Notes under the pieces: generated by a model
Database searches by the model: none
What the model was told of the DNA's origin: nothing
The model's input: only the letters and a program-made list of their open reading frames with translations
Source: Halogeometricum sp. S3BR5-2
GTDB taxonomy: Archaea > Halobacteriota > Halobacteria > Halobacteriales > Haloferacaceae
DNA: 64,000 bases
Reading direction: 5' to 3'
NCBI RefSeq assembly: GCF_031624635.1
Contig: NZ_JAMQOQ010000001.1
Location: 62,001 to 126,000 of the forward strand
In this document: piece by piece, positions 16,053 through 25,000 of the stretch
How positions within the stretch are numbered: the stretch's first letter is position 1
Layout of the letters: every line of letters begins with the position of its first letter
Program-made: the position numbers and the translations under genes

Positions 16053-17129
16053 ATGGAACTAGGGTCCGCGGACGCCTTCGACCGGATGGGCACGCTCGGC
16101 GTCGAAGAGGAGTTCTACATCGTCGACGGCGACGGCCGCCCCGCCTCGGGCATCTCGGACCTCGTCTACGACAACCCTCCGGGGGGACTTCTCGGCGACC
16201 GCATCGACCACGAACTGTTCCGGTTCACCGTCGAGACGCAGACGCCGCTCATTGAGGACCCCTCGGAGGCGGGCGACCTCGTCCGCGCCGTCCGGGAGGC
16301 ACTCGTCGACCACGCGGCCGACCACGGCTACCGCATCGCGGCAGCGGGTCTCCACCCGGCGGCGAAGTGGCGCGAACTCGACCACGCGACGAAGCCGCGG
16401 TACAAATCGCAACTCGACCGCATCCAGTACCCGCAGCACCGAAACACGACCGCCGGCCTGCACGTCCACGTCGGCGTCGACGACGCGGACAAGGCGATCT
16501 GGGTCGCCAACGAGGCGCGGTGGTATCTCCCGCCGCTGCTCGCCCTGTCGGCGAACTCCCCCTTCTGGAACGGGTTCGACACGGGCCTCTCCTCGGCGCG
16601 AGCGAAGATATTCGAGAACCTCCCGAACACCGGGATGCCCTCGCGCTTCGCGGACTTCGAGGCGTTCCAGGAGTTCGAGCGCCGGATGGTCGAGTTCGGC
16701 TCTATCGAGGACCGCGGCGAACTCTGGTTCGACGTGCGCCCGCACACCGGCCACGGCACCGTCGAGGTCCGGACGCCCGACGCGCAGTCGGACCCCGAGA
16801 AGACGATGGCGTTCGTCGAGTACGTCCACGCTCTCGTCCTCGATTTGGCCGAACGCTACGAGGACGGCGAGTCGGGGACGGACCTCCGTCGGGAACTCCT
16901 CGACGAGAACAAGTGGCGCGCGACGCGACACGGCCACGACGCCGGGTTCGTCGCCCGGGACGCCGAGGGGACGGTGTCGCTCGGCGAGTTCGTCGACCGG
17001 GAGTGCGACCGACTCGGCGTCGACGGCCTCCGAGCGGTGTACGACGCCGAGAGCGGAACCGAACGACAGCGACGGATTCGCGCCGAATCGGGCCTCGATG
17101 CCCTCTGTGAACGCCTGTGTCTCGACTGA
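16053..17129 (+). CDS. gshA: Glutamate-cysteine ligase (YbdK/GCS2 type)
   Basis: Joins glutamate to cysteine to give gamma-glutamylcysteine, the main low-molecular-weight thiol of haloarchaea. GCS2 marks: [11 protein letters not shown] (residues about 14-24), the metal-binding [14 protein letters not shown] (about 130-143) and the basic end [15 protein letters not shown] (about 232-246), with CRHGxD-like [10 protein letters not shown] near residue 290. The 358-residue length is right for the family. A TATA-like CTATTTAATG lies about 25 nt upstream of the ATG, so the message is likely leaderless. The product is the likely acceptor thiol for the persulfide dioxygenase encoded at 8896. Confidence 0.92.
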   Translation: MELGSADAFDRMGTLGVEEEFYIVDGDGRPASGISDLVYDNPPGGLLGDRIDHELFRFTVETQTPLIEDPSEAGDLVRAVREALVDHAADHGYRIAAAGLHPAAKWRELDHATKPRYKSQLDRIQYPQHRNTTAGLHVHVGVDDADKAIWVANEARWYLPPLLALSANSPFWNGFDTGLSSARAKIFENLPNTGMPSRFADFEAFQEFERRMVEFGSIEDRGELWFDVRPHTGHGTVEVRTPDAQSDPEKTMAFVEYVHALVLDLAERYEDGESGTDLRRELLDENKWRATRHGHDAGFVARDAEGTVSLGEFVDRECDRLGVDGLRAVYDAESGTERQRRIRAESGLDALCERLCLD

Positions 17130-17166
17130 CCGTTCGGAAAGGTTTTTAACTGGCTGGTTTTGACCT

Positions 17167-17712
17167 ATGGGGCAGAACAGTATGTCTGCGGACGATACTC
17201 CCGACGACACGAGAGAGGAGGGTTCGGAGAGCGACGCGGTGGCCGACCCGACCGAAACGCCCTCGGAGCAGTCGACCCGCGAGCGACTCGAAGCGGAGGC
17301 CGACCGGGCCGTCTCGGAGTTCGACGAGAACATCGTCGACCTCCTGGCCTGGTTGCTCGATACGGAGACGCGCGCTCGCATCTACGTCTACCTCCGACAG
17401 CACCCCCACACCACGAGCGACGAGGTGGCCGACGGCACCGGCCTCTACCCCAGCACCGTCCGCGAAGCGCTCGCGGAACTCCACTCCGAGGAGACGGTGA
17501 CGCGGCGCAAGCGAAAGAACTCGGGAGCGGGCAACAACCCCTACGAGTACACCGCTATCGCGCCGAGCGACCTCGTCCAGAGCGTCGTCGGGCAGGTCCA
17601 ATCGCAACTGAACACGGTCTTCAACCTCGACCGGCGTCTGCTCGGGGACGACGAGGCGGGCGATATCGAACCCGTCACCATCACCGTTCGCCCGGACGGC
17701 GGCGACGACTGA
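17167..17712 (+). CDS. Haloarchaeal winged-helix transcriptional regulator (181 aa)
   Basis: After an acidic 45-residue leader, residues about 50-125 make an ArsR/HTH-like winged helix: DLLAWLLDTETRARIYVYLRQHPHTTSDEVADGTGLYPSTVREALAELHSEETVTRRKRKNSG, with the wing in the basic KRKNSGAGNNPYEYTA. The C-terminal 55 residues form a helix (LVQSVVGQVQSQLNTVFNLDRRLLG) likely for dimerisation. The target is unknown. A TTTTTAAC element 18-24 nt upstream favours the ATG at 17167 as a leaderless start; an ATG five codons later is an alternative. Flanked by gshA and coaD, but the gaps with separate TATA boxes suggest individual transcription. Confidence 0.8.
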   Translation: MGQNSMSADDTPDDTREEGSESDAVADPTETPSEQSTRERLEAEADRAVSEFDENIVDLLAWLLDTETRARIYVYLRQHPHTTSDEVADGTGLYPSTVREALAELHSEETVTRRKRKNSGAGNNPYEYTAIAPSDLVQSVVGQVQSQLNTVFNLDRRLLGDDEAGDIEPVTITVRPDGGDD

Positions 17713-17779
17713 ACCCCGGCCCCGCCGCCCTCGCTCCGTGAGCCGACCTTTTTAAGTCACGAGCCCCCGACCCCCGGAT

Positions 17780-18280
17780 ATGAACGTCGCGCTCGGCGGG
17801 ACCTTCGACCCGGTTCACGACGGCCACCTCGCGCTGTTCGCGAGGGCCTTCGAACTCGGCGACGTGACCGTCGGTCTCACGAGCGACGAACTCGCGCCGC
17901 AGACCCGCCACGTCGACCGGTACGTCCGACCGTTCGAGGAGCGGAAGCGCGACCTCTTGAACCACCTGCGACCGCTGGCCGAGGAGTACGGTCGAGAGTT
18001 CGACATCCGGGAACTCGCCGAACCGACCGGCATCGCCACCGAACCCGGCTTCGACGTGCTCATCGTCTCCCCGGAGACGAAAGACGGCGGCGCGCGGGTG
18101 AACGAGATTCGCGAGGAACGCGGCCTCGACCCCCTCGACATCGAAGTGGTCGGCCACGTCGCCGCCGAGGACGGCGAGCGCATCTCCTCGACGCGCATCG
18201 TCCGCGGGGAGATAGACCGCCACGGCAACCTCACGCCCGAGCGAGACGGCCGCGAGGCGACCCGTCCGGAGGACGCTTGA
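17780..18280 (+). CDS. coaD: Archaeal phosphopantetheine adenylyltransferase
   Basis: Transfers AMP to 4'-phosphopantetheine to make dephospho-CoA. Nucleotidyltransferase motifs are VALGGTFDPVHDGHLALF (residues 3-20, with the HxGH-type D-G-H) and the ISSTRIVRGEID (about residues 137-148) of the ISSTxxR signature. It belongs to the archaeal/eukaryotic PPAT type rather than bacterial CoaD. The ATG at 17780 follows a TTTTTAAG box by about 25 nt. The last 25 residues are a charged non-conserved tail. It is transcribed as a single gene. Confidence 0.92.
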   Translation: MNVALGGTFDPVHDGHLALFARAFELGDVTVGLTSDELAPQTRHVDRYVRPFEERKRDLLNHLRPLAEEYGREFDIRELAEPTGIATEPGFDVLIVSPETKDGGARVNEIREERGLDPLDIEVVGHVAAEDGERISSTRIVRGEIDRHGNLTPERDGREATRPEDA

Positions 18281-18327
18281 GGTCGCGTTCGGTTACGATT
18301 TCCACTCTCACCCCCCCTCGACCCGCC

Positions 18328-18636
18328 TCACCACGTCGGCGGCCGAAACCCCGCGTCTTCGAGGATGTCCTTCCAGCGCTGTTGGATGCTGAGCCGCGTC
18401 ACGTCCATCGCGTCGGCGACGCGCGACTGCGAGCGCTCCTCGCCCGCGATGAGTGCGGCGGCGTACAGGCTCGCGGCGGCGACGGCCCGCTTCGAGCGGT
18501 CGGTGTCGGGCACGTGCGAGAGGAACATGTCGCTCGCGTACGACCGCGCCTCGGACCCGAGTTCCAAGCGGTCCCCGCCCGCCTCGATCCGCTGTAACCA
18601 CTCCTCGTTGTCGACCCTGTCCCGGGCGCTGTACAT
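18328..18636 (-). CDS. Single-cyclin-repeat TFB-like protein (102 aa)
   Basis: Contains one cyclin repeat of the TFIIB/TFB core: ARSYASDMFLSHVPDTDRSKRAVAAASLYAAALIAGEERSQSRVADAMDVTRLSIQQRWKDILEDAGF, ending in the helix-turn-helix that in TFB contacts the BRE. There is no zinc ribbon and only one repeat, so it cannot act as a complete TFB; related short haloarchaeal proteins are annotated as transcription initiation factor IIB family. The start ATG at 18636 matches the MYSARDRVDN opening. It may modulate transcription or be an evolutionary fragment. It lies beside the tRNA-Leu that hosts the integrated element, on the opposite strand. Confidence 0.8.
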   Translation of the reverse strand: MYSARDRVDNEEWLQRIEAGGDRLELGSEARSYASDMFLSHVPDTDRSKRAVAAASLYAAALIAGEERSQSRVADAMDVTRLSIQQRWKDILEDAGFRPPTW

Positions 18637-18781
18637 ACTGACTGCTCCGCGTCGACGCACTTGACGCTTGCTCCGACCGACGCCGCGAATCGGCCGACGG
18701 GGTCGATTCCGCGGAGGCGGTGGGACCCGTGCCGGAGACGAACGACAGCTTCTTACCTCGATTCCTGATACTACCGGGTGC

Positions 18782-18866
18782 GCGCGGGTAGCCAAGCCAG
18801 GCCAACGGCGCAGCGCTTAGGACGCTGTCCCGTAGGGGTCCGCCGGTTCGAATCCGGTCCCGCGCA
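18782..18866 (+). tRNA. tRNA-Leu (anticodon UAG)
   Basis: A complete 85-nt tRNA. The acceptor stem GCGCGGG (18782-18788) pairs with CCCGCGC (18859-18865), with discriminator A at 18866 and no encoded CCA. The anticodon stem CAGCG/CGCTG encloses loop CTTAGGA (anticodon TAG). The long variable arm CCCGTAGGGG marks a class II tRNA, and the T-arm is CCGGTTCGAATCCGG. Its 3' half is the attachment site of the element that follows; it remains intact because the element brought or restored this end. Confidence 0.96.
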
Positions 18867-18867
18867 T
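18813..18867 (+). repeat. Left attachment repeat (3' part of tRNA-Leu)
   Basis: A 55-nt segment from the anticodon stem to one base past the tRNA. It matches 28896-28950 at all positions except the ten bases of the variable arm: 16 bp identical (GCGCTTAGGACGCTGT), then CCCGTAGGGG against GTGGAAGCAC, then 29 bp identical through the acceptor end. This is the attL side, next to the integrase. Confidence 0.85.
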
Positions 18868-18916
18868 CCGCGGCTTCGCCGCGTCTTGCGATTTTCACTT
18901 CGGCAGGAGACCCTAC

Positions 18917-20077
18917 ATGGAAGACCTGCCAATCACGCTCTCGCGCTGTAACGTTTTCACCAACGGGGAGTTGGACACCGAACGCCCCATCCCGGTGGTG
19001 CCAAAATCGCACGACGGCGTACTGAACGAGAAGCAATTCGTAGACTACAAAGACAGGCGTGTTCGATTCCTGTCATGGCTGTTGAAGGTTGGGAAGTACC
19101 CCGACAAGGCCGAAGGGTACTCGCCGTACACCGTTTACTCGACGGCGTACCGAACCGCGCGGTTCGACCTGTGGCTCTGGGAGCAGAAGAACGAGTACAC
19201 GTACCCGCCTCAATCCGATGACGCCGCCGCCTACATGGACTGGTTGGCGTTCTCCGACCAGAGTCAAGTGATGAAGGGGAAGGCGCAGGAAGGCCTCCAG
19301 CACCTCTCGAAGTGGCTCCACCACGAGTACGGCTACGACGAGTGGGAGTTCGAGTACACCTTTGACGGCTCCGGCGGCAACCACCAGCCGCAGGACTTCC
19401 TCACGCGTGAGGAGCGCCGTGCCATCCGACAGGCGGCCCTCAACGAGGGGAACATCCCCGCCTACGACTCCCTCACCGCAGAGGAGCGGAACGGGTGGAA
19501 ACTCTACATCTCGAACGCACTCGGGAAGGCGTACGACGAGGTAACGCGCGAGGACTGGGACGAGGTGAACGGGTGGGAAATCACCTCTCTCGTTTGGACG
19601 AGTCTCGACGCCGGTCTCCGTCCCAACGAGGTCCGCAACGCTCGGACGGAGTGGGTGGACACGAGGAACGGCGTTCTCCGCATCCCGAAAGACGAGTCCT
19701 CGAAGAACGAGGGCAACTGGACCGTCAGCCTCACCGAGCGGACCGCGACGGCGTTGTCTCGCTGGCTTGAGGAGCGCGAGCAGTACGAACGGTACGAGGA
19801 CACCGACACGCTCTGGCTAACGAGTCACGGCAATCCTCACGGCTCCAGCAGCCTTCGGAGACTCCTTCACCGACTCTGCGACCAAGCCGGTATCGAGACC
19901 GCGAATCGAAAGATGTCGTGGTACACGATACGGCACTCGGTGGGGACCTACATGACCAAGGAGCGGGACCTCGCCGCGGCGAAAGCCCAACTCCGCCATA
20001 AGAACCCCATGACGACGATGAAGTACGACCAAGTGCCGGTTGAGGACCGCCGTAGCGCCCTCGACAGGATGGGGTAA
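18917..20077 (+). CDS. Tyrosine recombinase (phage-type integrase)
   Basis: A 386-residue site-specific recombinase. The N-terminal part (residues about 35-140) is a SAM-like core-binding domain. The catalytic part contains the first arginine in SLDAGLRPNEVRNAR (about residue 235), a Lys in the beta-hairpin IPKDESSKNEGNWTVSL, the box II RH in WYTIRHSVGTYM (about residue 344), a His in AKAQLRHKNPMTTMKYDQ, and a terminal Tyr in MKYDQV (near residue 374) as likely nucleophile. It begins 50 bp after the tRNA end and reads away from it, the standard arrangement for archaeal tRNA-targeting integrases. The zinc-finger gene follows after six bases. Confidence 0.93.
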   Translation: MEDLPITLSRCNVFTNGELDTERPIPVVPKSHDGVLNEKQFVDYKDRRVRFLSWLLKVGKYPDKAEGYSPYTVYSTAYRTARFDLWLWEQKNEYTYPPQSDDAAAYMDWLAFSDQSQVMKGKAQEGLQHLSKWLHHEYGYDEWEFEYTFDGSGGNHQPQDFLTREERRAIRQAALNEGNIPAYDSLTAEERNGWKLYISNALGKAYDEVTREDWDEVNGWEITSLVWTSLDAGLRPNEVRNARTEWVDTRNGVLRIPKDESSKNEGNWTVSLTERTATALSRWLEEREQYERYEDTDTLWLTSHGNPHGSSSLRRLLHRLCDQAGIETANRKMSWYTIRHSVGTYMTKERDLAAAKAQLRHKNPMTTMKYDQVPVEDRRSALDRMG

Positions 20078-20083
20078 AAACCG

Positions 20084-20643
20084 ATGACGCCGCAGACAAA
20101 CCCCCACCGGAACGCCGAGAAAGTCGTCAAGTGCCCTGTGGACGGCTGTGAGGCCGAGAAGTTGAGCCGCGGAATGCACCTTCACGTCCTTCGGAGTGCC
20201 GGTAACGGACACGGCCCACAGGGAGAGGTCCCCGAACATCTCGACTTCGAGAATCTGGAGGATGTCGGGACGCGAGAGGTCGAAGTCAACTACCCCGAGG
20301 AACGGAAGACCGAGTCGGTCGCTCGGCTCTGCCCGTACTGCGGGAAGCCGTTCAAGGGCAAGAACGGGGTGCTGATTCATCTCGGACAGGTAGAAGGCCG
20401 GAAGAACCACCTGCCAACGCCTCCGAGGTCCACGAGCCGGGTGACTTCCCCGTGGTCGAACTCGATGAGGCCGAGAACGTCGTCGCCGTCGTTGAGGGAC
20501 GGATACCGTCTTTGGCGGGGAACTGGCCCTACGAGGAGAGCGTCCCGGTCGAACGGGTCTACCGCCTCATCGCGGAGTTGCTGGCCGAAGGAAAACCCGA
20601 AACGGCGTCACGAGCGCGAAGCCTACTGCTCACCGACGAGTGA
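20084..20643 (+). pseudogene. Zinc-finger protein gene interrupted by a one-base frameshift
   Basis: The first frame gives a double zinc-finger protein: CPVDGCEAEKLSRGMHLHVLRSAGNGH and CPYCGKPFKGKNGVLIHLGQVEGRKNH (C2H2-like). At about 20420-20424 the frame breaks. Adding one C to the sequence AACCACCTGCC restores a continuation PANASEVHEPGDFPVVELDE through a plausible C-terminus ending SRARSLLLTDE and a stop at 20643. Without it, translation runs into Ser/Arg-rich nonsense. The joined protein would be about 186 residues and probably DNA-binding, consistent with control of the adjacent integrase (six-base gap). The break is a decay event or a base-call error in a C-run. Confidence 0.7.
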
Positions 20644-20671
20644 CTGAGAACTCGTTCTGAAACGACGGACG

Positions 20672-20693
20672 GGTGCGTGGGAATCCACGCACC
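20672..20693 (+). terminator. Stem-loop after the zinc-finger gene
   Basis: GGTGCGTGG (20672-20680) pairs perfectly with CCACGCACC (20685-20693) around GAAT, 29 bases after the stop. The downstream sequence is pyrimidine-rich (TATCCTCCGTTTGTCC). It fits a transcription end or mRNA-stabilising hairpin for the integrase/zinc-finger unit. Confidence 0.5.
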
Positions 20694-21372
20694 TATCCTC
20701 CGTTTGTCCTACCGGAACGGCGGGACACAACCGGGAGTCGGAGACCCCCGGATTGGGTGTCTCGTCGTCCGCATTAAGTCCGAGCAACAACTCTTTGCCT
20801 TCCTCCCTCACTCCGTTACTGTTGGACCACACTAAACCAACCCCGAAAATGGAGTGATTTTCGCCCTCAGTTCGTGACGGAACTTACTAACAAGCATGCG
20901 TTCGCCCGTTTGCTGGTGTAACAACCTATGGCAGTAACGAGTCCGGCGAAAGAGGTCGAGAGGAGGGCGAGTTGACGCAGATGTGTTTTGACGAATCTAA
21001 ACCATAATGTCTGATAGACTGGACAAATGTCAAAATTGCTTTAGAGCAGAGAATCCTCCATTCCGCCGACCCTCTCCAAACGAAAATCGCCGAAGCCCTG
21101 TGCGGCCACGAGAGCGGTTCTTTTGCGACAGATGATGGATGCCACTCACAACTTGCAAAAACCGATTCTGAAGGCCATCAGGGGCCTTAAAATGGAACCT
21201 GGCCGTTTGTCTCAGCCCCTACTCGCTCTGGCCGCTAAGATGGAGGCATTTTCCTGCCTGCTTATCGCGTGACTCGTACTCTATTAACCGTCTCTCCTTG
21301 AAGAACCTACTCGTTGTGGGAACGAGTTTTGAAGGCGTTACAGAATGGCGGGGTCATCGGATGGTTACTCAA

Positions 21373-21404
21373 GGGGGGACTACAGGGGGGATACTACTAC
21401 AGGG
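21373..21404 (+). repeat. G-run / ACTACA repeat cluster 1
   Basis: Six G, ACTACA, six G, ATACTACTACA, three G. ACTACAGGG occurs twice within 26 bp. It resembles the G-run cluster 110 bp further on (21513-21558), where TACTACTACGGGG appears. Iteron-like or quadruplex-prone DNA is possible. Confidence 0.5.
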
Positions 21405-21512
21405 TATCAACTCGTTGTTCCTATCCGATGAGGGCCGCCTTTAGAGTACGTTAGTGTAAACACGTCTTTCTCTACAGTATCGAACTACGTGCTGTAAGAA
21501 CGGTAATGAAAC

Positions 21513-21558
21513 ACGGGGTAGTCCACGAGGGGAAACCCTACGGGGTACTACTACGGGG
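21513..21558 (+). repeat. G-run cluster 2 (four GGGG runs in 44 bp)
   Basis: Runs of GGGG at 21515, 21529, 21542 and 21555. ACGGGGTA occurs at 21513 and 21540, and CTACGGGG at 21538 and 21551. Four G4 runs at short spacing meet the usual pattern for an intramolecular quadruplex on the plus strand. Confidence 0.5.
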
Positions 21559-21587
21559 ATGTGTGCCCCATGGATGTGTGCCCCATG
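21558..21587 (+). repeat. Tandem 15-bp duplication
   Basis: GATGTGTGCCCCATG is present twice without spacer (21558-21572 and 21573-21587). It directly follows the G-run cluster. Two copies only; either slipped replication or a pair of binding sites. Confidence 0.75.
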
Positions 21588-22066
21588 TTTGACACACCTG
21601 TACCGCGGCATTCTGCAATCGAGCCGCCGACCGAAGCGCGGGTGAACTGCTTGACGAAGTCGTTGCGTCCAATACCGCGTCACCACGGTATGTTATCTCC
21701 CGACACGGACAGAATTGTTTGGAAAACAACGTTCGTATTGGATTTTTGTGATTGAGTATGCTTTTGTCAAATTCAATCTTTTGCACAAATGTCTCCCTTC
21801 ATGCGATTCAACGAGATGAATTCAAATTGCCACCGTCCATAAAGGTGGGAATTCCGCCTCTGAGAAAAAGACAAATTTGGGTTGACTGGCTACCCTGTAC
21901 TGGGTTACTTTACCCGAACACAACAGTCCACTACGAGACACCCGCGCCGCCCTCATCGGCTGACTGCCGAATACCAAACGAGTGAGGAGCAACGTAGACG
22001 CCGGGGTATCCTGAAATCAGAGAAATTTGACAGACTTCCCGAGTTGACTCTCAGCAACTCGGCTAC

Positions 22067-22073
22067 TTTTATG
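22067..22073 (+). promoter_or_regulatory. TATA-like box for the restriction gene
   Basis: TTTTATG lies 26-32 nt upstream of the ATG at 22099, the spacing expected for a leaderless archaeal transcript. The inverted repeat GAGTTG-8 nt-CAACTC (22041-22060) just upstream could bind a regulator of restriction expression. Confidence 0.45.
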
Positions 22074-22098
22074 AAGGCCTATTGAGTTGAGGCCGCTA

Positions 22099-25000
22099 AT
22101 GGCAGACCCTTCGGCTCTACACGACTCTCTCCAAGCCATCGCCGGACAGGTCGATGGCGACATGAGCGAGCGTGATGTTGAAAACCTCTTTCTGGAACAC
22201 GGGTTCTACGACGCGCTCGACTACGAAGGAACAGGCACGGACATCCGTAGCGAGTTCACGCTTCCAGATGACCGGCGACCCGACTACATCACTCTCGATT
22301 CGAACGAAGCGGTCACGGCGGTCTACGAGTTCAAGACGACCGGTCGTGACCTCCCGCCCCACGAGTCGCAACTGTTCCACTACATGGACTACCTCCGTTC
22401 GGAGTTCGGCGTCCTAACCAACGGGGAACAACTGCGTCTCTACCGCCGAGGACAGGATTCTCCGATTCTGATTGTCTCGCTTGACTCCGCGACAGAAAGT
22501 GACGCCCGAGACCTCGTCAGTTCGCTCCAGAAACGGGAGTTCGACCTCACGAACCCGGACGACGTGAACCGATTTCTGTCCGAACTTGACCCGATTCCGC
22601 TCAACGAGGAGGCCGAACTCGGGCAGGCTCACTTCTTCGACACCTTCCGACTTGAAGATGGAAGCCCCTTCGCCGACCTCGTCACAGGGATGATGGACCT
22701 GCTCCACGAACTGCGCGACGAGGAGGAGGCCAAGTTCGTCAAAGGGGCGTACGACTTCTGGGAAGCGACCTACGCGAGCGAGCCGGATGAGGTCCCGGCC
22801 TCTTGGGACCCGTTCATCGACGGGAAGCAGTCCCTCCGTGATTTCATGTTTTGCTTGGAGAGCGGTCACGCCGTCCTCGCGCGGTTGCTACTGGCGAAGG
22901 CGACCGAAGACCACCAGTTTTTCGCGGGTACGGGTTACGACGGGATGGAGGACTACTTCCGCGGACTTCAGGGCTTCAGCGACTCAATCAACCTCGACGC
23001 CTTCCCGGTCGCCGCGGACAACCTCATCGACGACATGCAGGAACAGTTGGTCGAAGGGCTGTTCCAAGACGACATCTTCGTGTGGTGGACCGACGGCTAC
23101 GCGGAACAACTCTCCCGGTTGCACGAGTCAGGGGCGAACCAGTTCAAGGCCGTGGCCGAGGGGACGGGGTCGGTCGAACGAATTAGCGCGGCCACTCGGG
23201 ACCGCTTCAGTCGGGCAGTCGCCGAAGTGTTCCTCAACATCCTTCGATTCGATTTCTCCCACGTCGAAGGAGACCTGCTCGGCGACCTCTACCAGCGGTA
23301 CTTCGACCCGGAGACGCGGAAGGCACTCGGGGAGTTCTACACGCCGCAACCGGTCGTTGACTACATCATGGACGGCGTCGGCTACGACCGCGGCGTCTCG
23401 AACAGACGACTCATCGACCCCTCCTGTGGGTCCGGGACGTTCCTCGTGGAAGCCGTGGAGCGGTACATCGCCGACGTTGAACGCTACGAGGACAACCCCG
23501 ACTGGCAGGACAAACTCCGCGACCTCTGTACCCGCCCGCGCATCGTCGGTCTCGACATCCACCCGTTCGCCGTGCTGATGGCTCAGATTCGGTTCGTGGT
23601 CGCCATCCTCCCCGCCTACAGAAAAGCGAAGCAGGAGAACTCAAACTTCACTATCCGGCGGCTTCCGATTTACCGGACGGACTCGCTCCGGAACGAGCGC
23701 AAACTCTCCGGGGTGGATTTGGGTACCGGAGACGCGGAGACGTGGCAGTCGCCCCTCGATGCATGGGACGAGGACGAGAAGGAGGTCAAAGTCCCGGTCC
23801 CGCTTCCGGTCGAAGTGGACGAGGAAGACGGGGTCGAAACCGAGGACGGCTTCCTCGTTCGCCGCGTCCGTATGCCGCTCTATACGACGATTCGAGCGGA
23901 GACGAGCGTGAAGAACTTCGGGGAGTATTTCGCCGCCCTGCAAGGCGTGCTGGACACCGTAAAAGACCACATGGCCCAGTTCGGCGACACCACCGACTGG
24001 GATTGGACCTACGGCGGCGGCCTCGAACCTCGAATCAACCGGTACACCTCCCAAGAGTACGACGGCTTGGAGGAGTTCTTCGAGGAGTACGTCAACGACA
24101 TGTTGGAGAACGTCCGGTACCTCAAGGAGGAACACAACGACGGGCGGCTGTTCAAGATGTTCGAGGACACGGTGTTGGCCCTCGTCGTGAAGAACTACAT
24201 GGAATACGACTACGTGGTGGGCAATCCCCCGTACGTCCGAATCCAGAACCTCCCGGACAAGCAGAAGGCCATGATGAGCCGTCTGTACGACGCCACGACC
24301 GGGAACTACGACATCTACTGCCCCTTCTACGAGCGAGGTCTCGACTGGCTGCGGGACGATACGGGGAGACTCGGATTTATCACCCCGAATCAGTTCATGG
24401 TCACGGACTACGGCGAGGGTCTACGGAAGGTGATGCTCGAAGATAGCCGCATCAAGGAAGTGTACGACTTCCGCGACTCCGGGGTCTTCGAGGACGCGAC
24501 CAACTACCCCGCCATCGTGATTCTTGAGGACGAATCCGATGAGGCCGCCCGTGAGGAGAACCAGATTCGGTGTGTTCGGGTGAAGGCGAACACGGACGAT
24601 GGCGATGACCGCGAACTGGACGAGGCCATCATCGAGTCGGTACGCGACCACCGCGGCGAGCCGGGCCACTCTGACGAGTTCATCGACGTGTTCGACTTCC
24701 CGCAGGCGGAGTTGAACGAGGGGTACTGGTCGTTGATGCCTCCCGAGGAGTTGCAGGTATTCAACAAACTGGAGGAGCAGAAAGACGCGTTCATCGGGGA
24801 CGTGACCGATGCCGTTTTCCAAGGTATCCGAACCAGCGCGAACAAAATCTACGTTGTAGACGTGGTGGATGCAGACCGGGTAGACTCGGACGATGAAGGC
24901 AGTACTGTGACTATAGTCCCTACTGGCGAATCAAGAGAGTACGAAGTCGAAACAGACCTTCTCCGACCGTTCCTGAAAGGCAACGACGTTGAGCGATGGC

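Larger units (their letters stand above)
20694..22066. other. 1.4-kb AT-richer stretch without a recognisable gene
   Basis: No reading frame here has convincing coding character. A 42-codon frame at 21007-21135 (MSDRLDKCQNCFRAENPPFR... ending ERFFCDR) has a CxxC and looks like a zinc-ribbon remnant cut short. Notable DNA features are clusters of G-runs (21373-21404, 21513-21558), a 15-bp tandem duplication (21558-21587), a hairpin ACTCGTT-GTGGG-AACGAGT (21309-21327) followed by TTT, and an inverted repeat GAGTTG/CAACTC (22041-22060). It may hold a lost replication or regulatory region of the element. Confidence 0.5.

Noticed and set aside
21441-22085. Several 65-80 codon frames in the gene-poor part of the element
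   Set aside because: Composition is random, starts are poor and the frames conflict with each other.
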